Shown one piece after another: positions 1-10,659 of a stretch of 64,000 bases of DNA. The stretch's first letter is position 1. Each line of letters starts with the position of its first letter. The notes beneath the pieces were generated by a model that did not search any database, was not told the origin of the DNA, and saw only the letters and a list, made by a program, of their open reading frames with translations. This stretch comes from Isoetes taiwanensis. Its lineage: Eukaryota; Streptophyta; Lycopodiopsida; Isoetales; Isoetaceae. The stretch covers positions 15,353,877-15,417,876 of the forward strand of contig JAJEKV010000013.1 in NCBI GenBank assembly GCA_021234155.1, given 5' to 3'. A program made the translations under genes and the position numbers.

Positions 1-291
1 TCCTCTCATTGTTCTTTTCTGTTCCGTTTTCTTCTTCTTGTTCTTTTCTTGCAAATCCCGCGTGACATAGTCCCCCCGGATTCTCCTGTTAGATCCAAGG
101 GTCCTCAAGAGGGCTGTCTTGCAGGAGTTCCCGAACCCAGACCCCAAACAGTTTTTTATGGAGCTTTTTCTTGCAACTTAATATCAAACGCTACTGAAGA
201 GCTACATATAGCTCTTCATAGACCCAGAGAGTTTACATCTATTCTTTGAGGTGAGGAAGCATGCCCCAAGATGAACACACAACAATTAACC

Positions 292-692
292 AATTGGGCG
301 CCGCCCAATTTGCTGTGACTGAGGGCTTGATTGCTCTCTTCTTACACCAATGCTTAAACAAATTGGCCAGGGGCCCCACTGCAGAAGTCACTCCATTCAC
401 CTGTTCCATGCCTCTCACAGCAAATTGGGCGGACGCCCAATTTATTCAAAGGGGAGCCTGACTTTCTTCGATTTAAGGCATGAGCAGGAGCAAATTGGGC
501 GCCCGCCCAATTTAATGTGAAAAGAAATACTAATCATGTTCATTTCGATGCATGCCCTCACACCAAATTGGGCGGGCGCCCAATTTGGCCTTCTCTGATC
601 TAACTCTTTCTACAGCCCCAATTCTCCTTCAAGAATTGAGTTTTAACAGCTTCACCATGGTCCAATGAGAAAATTGGGAGGACGCCCAATTT
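292..692. repeat. Palindrome cluster upstream of the ParB-like gene
   Basis: Five copies of a short palindrome lie within 400 bp, at 292-311 (spacer shortened to 1 nt), 422-443, 492-513, 565-586 and 671-692. The consensus is the 10-bp arm AAATTGGGCG, a 2-nt spacer, then the reverse complement of the arm. The spacers here are C, GA, CC, GG and GA. A degraded relative may lie near 359-378. All copies sit in the presumed leader before the ATG at 772, with unique sequence between them. Confidence 0.9.
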
Positions 693-771
693 GAGCTCGG
701 CCGAGTCTAGAATGCACTGGGAAATTTAGGTGGGGCCGTGTTCTAACACTTCTTTCAGTTATGTAGGAATC

Positions 772-3700
772 ATGGCGCGAACAAAGAAGACTGCTCGAGT
801 TTGTGGGCCCGCACCGAGATTTGCAGAAGCTGTAGCCGAACCAAGGACAGCAGAAGACAAAGAACTATTTGCTGGCATCACTGTAGTGCCTGATGAAGTT
901 TTGACAGTAGCTGAGGAATGGACCTGGTGCATGGAGATAGGGAATATCCACCCCGGTCCCAGACGAACCACCTCAAGGACCTTTTGCTTTATTTTGGTGA
1001 GAAAGGGACACGGAAACTCCACTCAGCGGGTATCCTCATCGACATGGAGGCCTTACCTGATAACAATGATGATTTGCAGTTGGATGTTGAAGACACCATA
1101 GATCGGGCTTTCGTCTGTTATAAGCTTCCCCTTTCTAGCTACGAGCCCACAATGATGCACGCAAGTATAACTGAAAGCCCACAATCTTGCGCTCAGAGAG
1201 GATGGGTGCTTGACTCATATGAGAGTTTAGAGCAGTGGGGCATCAAATCTCGTACTGATATCTTGGATGGCTTCTACGCAGTCCATCAGTGGATATTTGA
1301 ACAAAACAGGTCAAAAGCATTGTATACGGAGTATCAAGGCAAAAACTAACCCAAAGTCTACGATACTAAGTGGCTAAGGTCTAGATACGGGGTTCCAAAG
1401 AAAAGTGAGACAGCACAAGCGCCCGTGGAGACGCCGACAATTGCAAAGAAGGCGAGGACACCTATCACGATTAATCCCACTAAAGCTGCCCCTAAACTGT
1501 TATTGGGTGGAATGTCGAGGACACGAAGGTCACCCGAGTTCAGTGCAGATGAGGAACAGTCATCTGAAGAGGATGCCGGTAAGCGCAGAGGACAACATGT
1601 AGCTGGTCCGTCCTCCAAGAGACACAAGCAGGATATCACACCCAAGAGCCCATATGGTTCGGAGAGGGAGTCTTTGTCTGCATCTTCATGAGAAGAACGG
1701 GGGACTGGCCGGCAGATCGTAAAAGTCACTAAATCTGCTGGCGACATCACACAAGAGAGCAGACATGAGTTGTCTCAGAGTGCCATTGTCAACATCAAGC
1801 ACAGGGAAGGAATTTACCTTCTGGGGGTGGGCTTCGAGATTGAAATCGACGTGTTCAAGATGCACAAAGCCCCGGCAAATATGACATGTAGGGTCATAAG
1901 TCCAGAGCACTTGGACACTCTATATGAATCATTTATCAGCCATCAGATGCACCCTCCATGTGCTGATGTCATACCATTCGATCCACAGACCGGACGAGCA
2001 ATAAAGTGGAAGAAGGCCACAGACCTGGAAAATGCAGAATTATGGATTGTGAATGGCAACCATACGACGACGGTTGCTCAACTGCTTGTTACACAAGCTT
2101 TGGCATGGTCTCCTGAAAGAAAGCACTTGGCAGAACTGATATTCTTTTTTTATGCCAAAAGGAAATGCCGAGTGCTAGCAGGAAATCTCACAGCAATTGA
2201 GTATGTTCATGTGAGCCAGGAGAATAATGATATAACAAAGAAGACTATACACGAAGAAGTATTCTTCAAAGAAATTCAGTAGCTTCGAAACCAGTGGGCA
2301 TTTTACGGGAAGCCTCAAAAGGGGAAACGCCGGTAGTCCCTGGGTGGAGCTTATTCTATAAGTGCTCTTCAACCTTTGTTGTTGATATTTCATGTTGTCC
2401 CGCAGTGGCAAATTGGGCGCCCGCCCAATTTGAGAGATTGAGGCAATTTGGGTTATACGCCTAAACCCTGAACCCAAACTGGGCGGCACTCGTCAATGCA
2501 AATTGGGCGGGCGCCCAATTTAGCACTAGTTGAGTCAAATTGGGCGGGCGCCGAATTTGGCACATGTCTATGGGCCTTATCTAATGCTTTGTGTGTCCTG
2601 TAGGATTGGGTGGCCGTTGCGCTACAAACATTGAAGAAAGCAACTATACGTGACCACGACTACTTCGTTTACTTGGATGACGAGACGTGGTCCATGTGCA
2701 CTGAAGTCACGCAGTTATTTTATGAAGATCGTTTGAAGGATGAGAAGGGAGAGAAAATTGAAGTGAAAGATAGGCTAAGACCTTTTACCAATAATTCTTG
2801 TCGCCCATTGAAGTCCATGCATCCTCTAGACCTTCAAAGGCTGATGAAAGAGATCAAGGATGGCACCACATTCCTCAAAGGAAGCAAAGATTATACTGGC
2901 AGACATACCATGAAAGTCAGGGCCCTTGAGCTGAAGAAGATTGGAACAATGGAGCGGGCGCTTCTCAGATACCTGAAGGAAGTATAAAAACTACCATTTC
3001 GACATGTCTGCCTTGAGGCAAGCTCATCCTATATTTACGGAGAACTTAATGCTTATGTTCGCCAGCAATATCAGTGGATGGGCAGAAGGACGCAAAGAGA
3101 TGGAGAAGGAAAGCTTTCCGGAGTCCCTCTACGGCAAAGTAGACGAATATCTTCTGGGGCCAGTTGAGGAGGGGGGCAAACCATTTAAGTGTTTCCACGT
3201 GAGTCCATTAGGTTTGTGCGTAGACGTAGTGAACACTTCTGCCTGCTTCGTCGGCTGCGACTTGGGCAATGGAAGACTATCAAAAATTCCTTGACCAGCT
3301 TAGTACGATGACGGACTAGCAGCTTTACTGGATTGCTATATTCATTACGCTAGACCGCCTCAATGAGTGCCTATCCGCCATGAAGACAATAGACGGTGGT
3401 AGCCGTGTTTGGGTTGGTTCCTACCAGGACCCCCCGGCCAAAAGTGCTTCTACCTCTAGAGTGCGAGAGTTGCAAAGTCTTGTCTTGCTAATGTATGTTG
3501 TCAGAGACCTAGCGGCTCCGCCATCTCTAGATGAACTAAATATTTGCTTTGCCAATTCCGACCATCCTAAGCAATATGCTAAATTTCCCAAGCATTTGCG
3601 AGAAAAATCGGACATCGAGAAGAATTTGCCTGATAATGAGTGTGCAACAGGTATACATTTCAAATTGGGCGCCCGCCGGATTTCGTTGTATACTATGAAT

Positions 3701-4520
3701 GTTTCTAACATTTATTTTGCCTACAGCTTATTGGCTATATCGTCCCTGATGCGATAAGGGTGCAGCAGGTGGGAGAGGATTTCTCGTCCAGAATCAGTTA
3801 GACTGTAGGACGTGCACCTATCTAATACAAAAGTTGATGATGGAAGGTTGCACTGTTCTCGATTTCTTTTCTGGTGGTGCATTTAGCCGGGCTGCAATGT
3901 GCGAGGGCTATAACGCGTTGTCTTTTGAGACAGACGAGAAGCTGCAAATTAAGCTTGTACAGATATTCGACTAACTAGATGTCATGTTAGACGAGAAAAA
4001 ATCAAGAGCTCGAGCATTACAAAAGATAAAGGAAGGCAAGAAAAAGACCTCTAGCTCCAAAAATGTTCCTCAGCCTCAGCTTCCTGTTCCTGAGACACCT
4101 TGTCCGTTCTCCTCTACAACCTTACACGAAGTGCAATCCGTTCTGAGATTGGCCAAGAGCTCGATTCAGGAAGAGCTCAAGAAAACAGTGGCCCTTGGCT
4201 CTCCAGATTTGCAAGTTTTTAGGATAAGAAAAGATACCATCAATGCATTGGCAGGGACCGCGCTGGTGAATACTCAGGATATGATTCAGGGGACATCAAG
4301 ATTCGAAGAACAGGTTGCCAGGGATCTGGAGTCTGTGGTCGTCATAGAAACTCAGGAAGGGGAGGGTGAAGACGAGTTGAAGGATGGAGAGGGAGAGGTT
4401 CCCAACACATTGGACAATCAGCCTGAGGATGAGGAGAATGAGGAACTGGGATCTGAAGATTTCGTGGATAAGATGGAAAAAATCAAGGAGGCAGCACAAC
4501 AACCTCCTGAATTATCTTGA
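772..4520 (+). CDS. Broken multi-exon gene with ParB/Srx-like and methyltransferase-like segments (copy 1)
   Basis: I do not recognise this as a named gene. It starts at ATG 772 and ends at TGA 4518-4520. In order: an N-terminal region (772-1350); a basic, low-complexity region rich in K, R, S and P (1400-1690); and a segment at 1770-2282 with RVISPEHLDTLYESF and IVNGNHTTTVAQ, which resembles the ParB/Srx nucleic-acid-binding fold. An intron of about 270 bp (about 2332-2604) is packed with palindromes. Next come a charged exon (2606-2985), further coding to 3649, a 73-bp intron with one palindrome, and a segment with VLDFFSGGAFSRAAM (about 3852-3896), reminiscent of the SAM-binding motif of DNA amino-methyltransferases. 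The end is an acidic coiled-coil-like tail (3984-4520). In-frame stops at 1689 and 2280 and several frameshifts break it. Copy 2 lacks the 2280 stop, so some breaks are probably consensus errors. The domain calls are inference. Confidence 0.5.
2410..2558. repeat. Palindromes inside the intron of the ParB-like gene
   Basis: Three copies lie at 2410-2431 (spacer CC), 2500-2521 (GG) and 2537-2558 (GG, one arm mismatch), with a degraded half-site near 2476. They fall within the segment between coding that ends near 2331 and coding that resumes after the acceptor CTGTAG at about 2599-2604, so they look intronic. The next exon contains none. Confidence 0.85.
3650..3723 (+). other. Short intron carrying one palindrome
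   Basis: The segment begins GTATAC and ends TTGCCTACAG, and removing it joins coding ending in ECAT to coding starting LIGYIVPD. It contains one palindrome copy at 3662-3683 (spacer CC, two changes in the right arm). The palindrome makes up almost a third of this small intron. Confidence 0.65.
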
Positions 4521-4684
4521 AGAACACAGAGAGGAGCATTCAGGAGAGGTGCCTCCAGACGCATGAGAAACCTGTGATTACAACCATGAGCAGATTTGAA
4601 AATATTGTAATTATTTTTGATTAACGAATGATAATTTTTCCTTCAGTTCCTTGTCTTAAAGTTCCCAAGATTCCCTTGCTAGCC

Positions 4685-5116
4685 AAATTGGGCGGGCACC
4701 CAATTTGATTGCCGTGAATGCCAGAACCTATAATTAAATTTATTTGAAGACCTCATGAGGCAAAATGGGCGGCCGCCCAATTTAGTTGCTGTCAGTGCCA
4801 TTAGTTCAACGTATACTCTTCCTTGTCTTCAGAGGAAATTCGGCGGACGCCCAATTTAGTTGGTGTCAGCTGGGCCTTCATTGTCCTCGTGAGGAAATTG
4901 GGCGGGCGCCCAATTTAGTTGCTATCAGTGCCAGCAGTTCAACGTGAGGTGAATCAGAAGACTTGTCATATATGTTTGACTTTGGTTCTGCTTGGGAAAT
5001 TGGGCGGCCGCCCAATTTGAAGCGGAGCCATTCACTTTGGATTTTTGAAGACTGAATAAAGCATTCTATTCATCAGAACTATGCATTCCAACGCAAACTG
5101 GGCGGGCGCCCAATTT
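4685..5116. repeat. Palindrome cluster downstream of the ParB-like gene
   Basis: Six copies lie at 4685-4706 (GG), 4762-4783 (GC), 4836-4857 (GA), 4895-4916 (GG), 4997-5018 (GC) and 5095-5116 (GG), spaced 59-102 bp apart. They occupy the region between the stop at 4520 and the minus-strand ORF group at 5.3-6.0 kb. No coding signal is seen between 4570 and 5290. Confidence 0.9.
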
Positions 5117-5289
5117 CAGCGCCAAGAATGGATATGATAATTGTTTGACCGGAGTCACTCAATTTGGAATATACAAGACAAGTTGGATTAATAGTATATC
5201 TCAGAGAACTATGTATTACAAAAGCATGTGTGATTGCGTTGGATACTAACACAATCAGATTACAACAAGATGACAAGTACTGATTTACA

Positions 5290-6005
5290 GAGACTCTTCT
5301 GAGTCATCGTCACCAGCCACCCCAGTGATCCTTTCTATCATGAACATTTGATGCTCTCTATTCCATATCAGATGGATGATAACATCGAAGGGATCATGAT
5401 AATGGCGAGGATTGAGAGCCACAAAGGGTCATCCAAATTCAATGGGTATATCTCGCCACAAGACCGCTTTTGAAGTTTTCGTGATTCATCTTGCGTAATG
5501 AAATCAATGCTCAGACCTAAATATGTCATGGCTAGACGGAGGCCAAAGTTGATGGACTCTGCAGTTTGATATATATTTATACCCACCAAAATTATTGATG
5601 GTATTGTACACAAAAATTATTGGATATACATACTACATATGAGGCTCGTATATATATCCAATAATGTTGCTACAGTGGACATCAATAATTCCATGGGTAT
5701 AAGTATAGCCGCATCCGAGGGTATAGCACATTCCTTTGCTATGTCTCGACGTCCTGCAAGAGTGCTTCAGAGGTCGCAATTGCCTCCTCCTCCAGAGCAT
5801 CTCGACACCGTCACTTGCTCTATGAGTTTCGACGATCTTCATGCATGCATCTTCAAAGGGATCACCCTTGATTCCTGGCTGCATGGTATAGCTACTGGTC
5901 GACCGAGAGACTCCCCCGGCGAGTACCGTGTTACTATCCATATTGTTTGGGTTCCGGAGCGCGACGCTTATGAGATTGATAAAATCACCAATGATTACAA
6001 TCTAT
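5290..6005 (-). CDS. Unrecognised minus-strand coding segments (copy 1)
   Basis: Reading on the minus strand, two blocks carry coding-like sequence conserved between both 22-kb copies: about 6005-5670 (with KIVETHRAS) and about 5613-5300 (with AESINFGL and DFITQ). The AT-rich stretch between them looks intronic. I recognise no family. The frame is interrupted and the two copies differ in ways that suggest consensus errors. It could be a separate cassette gene or exons of the same transcription unit as the 172-residue ORF to its right. Palindrome clusters lie on both sides, none within. Confidence 0.35.
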
Positions 6006-6126
6006 GAGTCATGTATTTCATAAGAGTTTATATGATATAACTGTATTGTGCATCATTCAGTTGTTATCTTATAGTGTCGTATCTGATCTAGCTTTTCTCA
6101 TTTTCCATTTGCCTTCAACTCCAAGG

Positions 6127-6348
6127 AAATTGGGCGGGCGCCCAATTTCCTCGGGAGGTCTCGATGGAATTTTGAACAGAGCATTCCCAGGGCAAAATGG
6201 GCGGCCGCCCAATTTCGCTGGGAGGCTCGAGGGAGCTTTGCTCAGACCATCTCCAGGGCAAAGTGGGCGGGCGCCCAATTTCCTCTGGAGGCCTCGAGGG
6301 AACTATCTTCACAGCATTTCCAGGGCAAAGTGGGTGGGCGCCCAATTT
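6127..6348. repeat. Four-unit 66-67 bp tandem repeat, each unit with one palindrome
   Basis: Palindromes at 6127-6148 (GG), 6194-6215 (GC), 6260-6281 (GG) and 6327-6348 (GG) are spaced 67, 66 and 67 bp apart. The DNA between them also repeats, with a CTCGAGG or CTCGATG core and a CAGGGCAAA lead into the next palindrome. Here the palindrome was amplified as part of a larger unit, unlike the other clusters. Confidence 0.9.
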
Positions 6349-6535
6349 GTACACAGGATATTGATTTTCTGAAATTGTATATTATGCGCTTTTATCAATG
6401 TAGACAAAAACCATTCTATTCATATATGAATGGAGTACATAACATAGATAATAAAATCAACTAAATATCATGCCTCGACAGAGTTAGTTCAACACAAACA
6501 GAATAGATAATAGATAATATTATACATGGAGATTT

Positions 6536-7053
6536 CAATCAATGCCCGCTTCTACCGAATTAGATCCCCCGTGATCGAACTCGCGGATGTAACTTCGCTA
6601 TACGTGATCTAGCTACCATCCAATTCTTGAACCGAATGGGAGGCCGACGATGAGCTTGGTTACCAAAGCCACACGCCCTTTTTTTTTTCCTTCTTATAAA
6701 GCTTCTAAATAACGATCCAATGTGTTGTGCAAACCAAACATCCTCCATTTTCAGCAGCCTCTTCGTGAGCCTCCGGCCTCCAGAATATGGCATTTCAATG
6801 ATATGAGGCGGCCTTCCAGCTCCACCCTACTGAGGTGATCCTCCTCATTGCCTTCCCTTACCAACCCTTCCCCATGGAGGAGCTTCCTGAGTTGGTGACT
6901 GATTTCTTCTGTTCCATTCTGGTTTATCTTGTTTTGCACCTCAACTTGCAGCTGATTCGCATGAGCTAAGATTGGCTCACTGATATGGGACTGCATTTCG
7001 CTCATTGTGAATCCATACGTGCGCCTCGTTTCAACCATTCTGAGTGTCCCCAT
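6536..7053 (-). pseudogene. Frameshifted copy of the 172-residue ORF (copy 1)
   Basis: This is the copy-1 counterpart of the intact ORF at 28599-29117. The first 100 residues from the ATG at 7053 read well. Then the frame breaks around 6760-6800 and again near 6560-6700. Compared with copy 2, the breaks are small indels and substitutions near CTG/CAG sites. No function is recognised. Confidence 0.6.
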
Positions 7054-7500
7054 ATGAATCTACACTATGCGGATTTGCAAAAGCTGGCTTCAGTAGCAAG
7101 ACCACCTATAATGAAGGCACTTTTCCGGGACACAAACTTGGATGGCTCTTCCTTGGCTTAATAGATACGACGCCTGCCATCTCACCAACCTGCACGATTC
7201 CCAAAAATTTGCATCATTCTAATAAAAATACCCCTATATTCTAAAAATTCGTGTTCATTTCAGAGGCACATGGACTTAGGGAAAGTCTATATTTAATGAA
7301 ATTATGCTTTGAAAGGTGTGCATGGTCCAGATTTGGAAGCCCACGCTCCTTTTTGTGGGCAAGTTCTGTGCGGGAGAGAGCAGTGGTTAGGAAGCGGCCA
7401 AATGCCCGAAAGAGGCAGAAGCCACATCGCGGGCCAGGGATTCGTTTTCTAGCTTTGGAACTCAACCCCGATCCCCGGCTACATTGTTGCCACTGCCTTG
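7054..7500. other. Stretch without a recognised gene, near-identical in both copies
   Basis: This region lies between the ATG of the minus-strand 172-residue ORF and the outer end of the PEX12-containing inverted fragment. It is near-identical to 29118-29577. Both strands carry ORFs of about 100 codons (7241-7549 minus, 7251-7529 plus), but neither matches a family I know. Its position suggests the promoter of the minus-strand ORF. Confidence 0.5.
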
Positions 7501-8286
7501 CAATAAAGCCTCGAATTCCTTCTATCTGAATTCCCAGTTGTCGCCACATTGTAATTGATTTTATTTAAAATGCCACAGCTATCAACAGACTATCTTTGGA
7601 TTATGCTAAGCTGGCTAGACACTCACCAGTGGATCTAAGATTATGAGCTTCCAACACTAGCATGAGCAAGGCAAACGCTTCATCACTATAATCCAACACG
7701 CGATGCACAACAGGCCGCTGTTGGGCAATTACCTGCTGATGCAAATCCAAAATGCATTTTTCCATTTTTTCTTGCAGAATTGGATGTAAGTAATAAAAAT
7801 GATGAAATGGTTACCCCCAACGAATACAACAATGCTGCATGAAGGCTGGAAGGCAGCTGCTGGGCATCTGCCATTTCAAAGAACGTCGGGCGGGCACCCT
7901 CCTCTCCACCCACTTGGAGCAACATCTAGCTCAACCACAGGAAAAACAGAGATGTATCTTCTGAATTTGATCGAAAGCTCTTCACTGGTTCCTTCAATGT
8001 ATAGGTTTACTTGCCCAGAAATAAAATTTAACTTGAGAATAGTCACCACGCAAGGTAAATACAATAAAGATGGGTTTCGCTATAGTAGCCACGTGGTTAG
8101 GCCATTAAGCTAATGCTTAAAGAACAACTTGAGATGCATTCTGCCCTCTGCGCCAATGTCACCTTGCCACGTGGCATACTTTCATTTCCAGAAACACAAG
8201 GTTAGTTTTGTCTTTTGTTCATTTACGGCGCGTTCTTCAATTTTACTTCATGTTCTTTCTATTTATCTTGCATTTTGTGTTTTTAA
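7501..8286 (-). repeat. Left arm, outer part, of the PEX12-containing inverted repeat (copy 1)
   Basis: This segment is the reverse complement of the outer part of the right arm (ending at 20735), apart from a missing stretch of about 320 bp. It starts at CAATAAAGCC within PEX12 intron 2 sequence, contains PEX12 exons 2 and 1 in antisense, and runs into upstream DNA until the TTAA at 8283-8286, where the piggyBac element begins. The inner part of the same arm resumes at 14055. Confidence 0.9.
7627..7925 (-). pseudogene. PEX12 exons 1-2 fragment in the inverted arm (copy 1)
   Basis: Exon 1 runs from ATG 7925 to about 7815, and exon 2 spans 7732-7627 (106 bp, the same length as in the working gene), with an intron between. 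The start MLLQVGGEEGARPTFFEMA and the exon-2 segment VLDYSDEAFALLMLVLEAHN are PEX12-like. Substitutions in exon 1 (AD for AA, H for R) distinguish it from the working copy. Exons 3-10 are absent, so it cannot encode the peroxin. Confidence 0.85.
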
Positions 8287-8921
8287 CACTAGAGTTGTCC
8301 CATGATGGATCAGAAATGGTTCATTTGCAGTGTTCACTAAAAAATTCATATAAAATCCATTTCTCAACATCTAGTCAGGCCCTTTCCAGAAGTATATATG
8401 GCAGTCATGCTTCACAGGAAAAATACCTAAAAATGTAACTGATATCATTCTTGTGAGTTATGTTCAAGCAAAGTCGAGGGGGTCCAGTCCCGAAAGCTTC
8501 ATATTTAGATAAAGTGAAACTATCTTGTCAAAAAGATTTTTTTGATTTTTTTGGGTACAATGTTATTTTTCTATACGAGATAGAGTAAAAGACCCAAAAA
8601 TCCTCATGTCAACCAAGTCTGCGGAAGGGAGATATTGGCCTTTGAACATGACCTGGTCGAATCGTTTTTCCTTCGCTTCAAGAACCAAGATTGGTTCCCG
8701 CATATGTGTCCAATGAATATACAACAACTTCTACACATTTGTGAGTTTTGAGCTGAAATTTAGCATATAAGTCATAGACAAGTACATCTACCAAGAAAAA
8801 AATATTTGTTAGCCCCAAACTTGAAGTGTACCTTTCGCTTTTGATTCCAATTGAGGGAAGTTGTAAAATGGGTTTATAGCTCCATATGAATAAAAGCATA
8901 CCTAAGGGGCCAAATAAAAAT

Positions 8922-9840
8922 CAAAACATCAAAGTGTTGAAGGATAGGAAATAAATAAAAAAAGAATCACAAAAAAAAGCTCAAACATGTGCTCTCAAGA
9001 ATTCTTTGAAGGTTGTTGTATCCAGTCCAGTATGCAAATCAGAACTAGTCCACAGAACCCAGTCTCATATGAAAAACAATAACACAATTATGTTGGCTCA
9101 AAAGAAGCTCCAATTTCTACCATTGTTCACATGATAGGGTAAACATATTTTAGAATGCTAAGTGCATGATTTTGGTATTCTAAATAGAAGGTTACTTTGG
9201 AGCACATATTTTGGACACCAATTACAACTTATGTAGCTAATTGGCATGATCAAGTAATCCTTCCAAAAAACAAACCATCAAAGTGTTGAAGAATAGGAGA
9301 CAAATAAAAAAAGAATCACAAAAAAAGGCTCAAACATGTGCTCTCAAGAATTCTTTGAAGGTTGTTGTGTCCAAATTCAAAGATGCGTATCTCGTGAATC
9401 GGGTCCACGTAACCCGGGCCACATGAAAAACAATAACACAATCATGTTGGCTCAAAAGAAGCTCAAATTTCTACCGTTATTCACATGAAAGGTGCTTCAG
9501 AGGGCAAAAATATTTTAGAATGCTAAGTGCATGATTTTGGTATTCTAAATAGAAGGTTACTTTGGAGCACATATTTTGGACACCAATTACAACTTATGTA
9601 GCTAATTGGCATGATCAAGTAATCCTTCCAAAAAAAACAAACCATCATAGCGTTGAAGAATAGGAGACAAATAAAAAAAGAATCACAAAAAAAGGCTCAA
9701 ACATGTGCTCTCAAGAATTCTTTGAAGGTTACCGTGGTCCAAATTCAAGAGATGTAACTTTAACTCGGTTCACGTAAACCAAATATGCTTGAAAAATAAC
9801 AACACAATCAGGTTGATCAGAATAACTTCAAATTTCAAAC
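8922..9840. repeat. Tandem subterminal repeat, about 350-365 bp, in the piggyBac element (copy 1)
   Basis: The units begin near 8922, 9271 and 9638, each with CATCAAAGTGTTGAAG or CATCATAGCGTTGAAG, then an A-rich stretch, then GCTCAAACATGTGCTCTCAA and GAATTCTTTGAAGG. The third unit is partial and diverged after 9720. No coding potential is seen. The arrangement fits subterminal repeats of a DNA transposon. Confidence 0.85.
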
Positions 9841-10175
9841 ACAATACAAATTCAATAATTCTATTGAGAAAATTATTTAAAAGGTAATAGTAGGGATGTT
9901 GATGCACATTTTATGGTTTAGTACCAAATAATGTTATGCTATTGTGCTTAGAAGTTTTTAAAAATACACCTCGTTTGTTTCATTCATCTCTTTCAATTCC
10001 TAAATAGAGACATTTCAAATGGTTGGATATGTGGTGTGTTTGCAGCATAAAAATACAAAAGGAACAAGTACACAAATTTTTGGAAGTAGAACTGTTTTTT
10101 GAGACCAATTTTGGTCCATAGTACACAAAATATAAAAAGGCATTCATTTAGTTAGTTTTTAGTCCATGCAAACAA

Positions 10176-10500
10176 TGATTTGAGTTGTCTACAAAGTGGA
10201 TAGAGAGTGAAAATCAGATTGCATATAGAGTCTGAAAAATTTAGCCTTATTGGCAATCTAAACCTGCAATAATGAAAGGAAAGCATGCTAATTTTTGAAG
10301 CATGAGAGAAATACAACAAAGAAAAAGGCTGACTTGAGTTGCCTACAAAGTGGATACACAGTAGAGAAATCAGATTGCATTTAGAGTCCAAAAAATACAG
10401 CCTTGTTTGCAAATCTAAAAACCGCAATGAAAGAAAGGAAAGCATGCTAAGTTTTGAAACATGACGAAATACAACAAAGAAAAAAGGTTGGTTTACCTTT
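10176..10500. repeat. Two-unit tandem repeat of about 153 bp in the piggyBac element (copy 1)
   Basis: The units start near 10176 and 10329 with GACTTGAGTTG/GATTTGAGTTG and CTACAAAGTGGATA, followed by CAGATTGCAT and GGAAAGCATGCTAA. They lie just downstream of the 3' end of the transposase gene and form the last repetitive part of the left half of the element. Confidence 0.8.
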
Positions 10501-10659
10501 GCAAATGAATTAAAGCAACCCCGCATGCTATCATGCAATTGTAATTTTCAAAGGCAAGGTCCGCCATGCATCCTAAACAAACAAAAGAGTCATGCATGTG
10601 CCTGTGTTAGTTATAAACTATAAAAAACATTCAAACAAGAAAGTATATATCGTGAAATT

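Noticed and set aside
292-692. CRISPR-like array
   Set aside because: The repeats are palindromic, unevenly spaced and set in plant nuclear DNA, with no cas genes.
7430-7480. tRNA-like B-box near GGAACTCAACCCC
   Set aside because: It does not match the B-box consensus well, and no A-box or cloverleaf could be drawn.
7251-7529. 92-codon plus-strand ORF, identical in both copies
   Set aside because: The identity reflects the recent duplication of the whole block. There is an equally long ORF on the other strand and no known motif.
7686-7925. ORF looking like an independent 79-residue protein (also at 42432-42671)
   Set aside because: It is PEX12 exon 1 read through into intron 1. The splice donor GTAACC and exon 2 downstream explain it.
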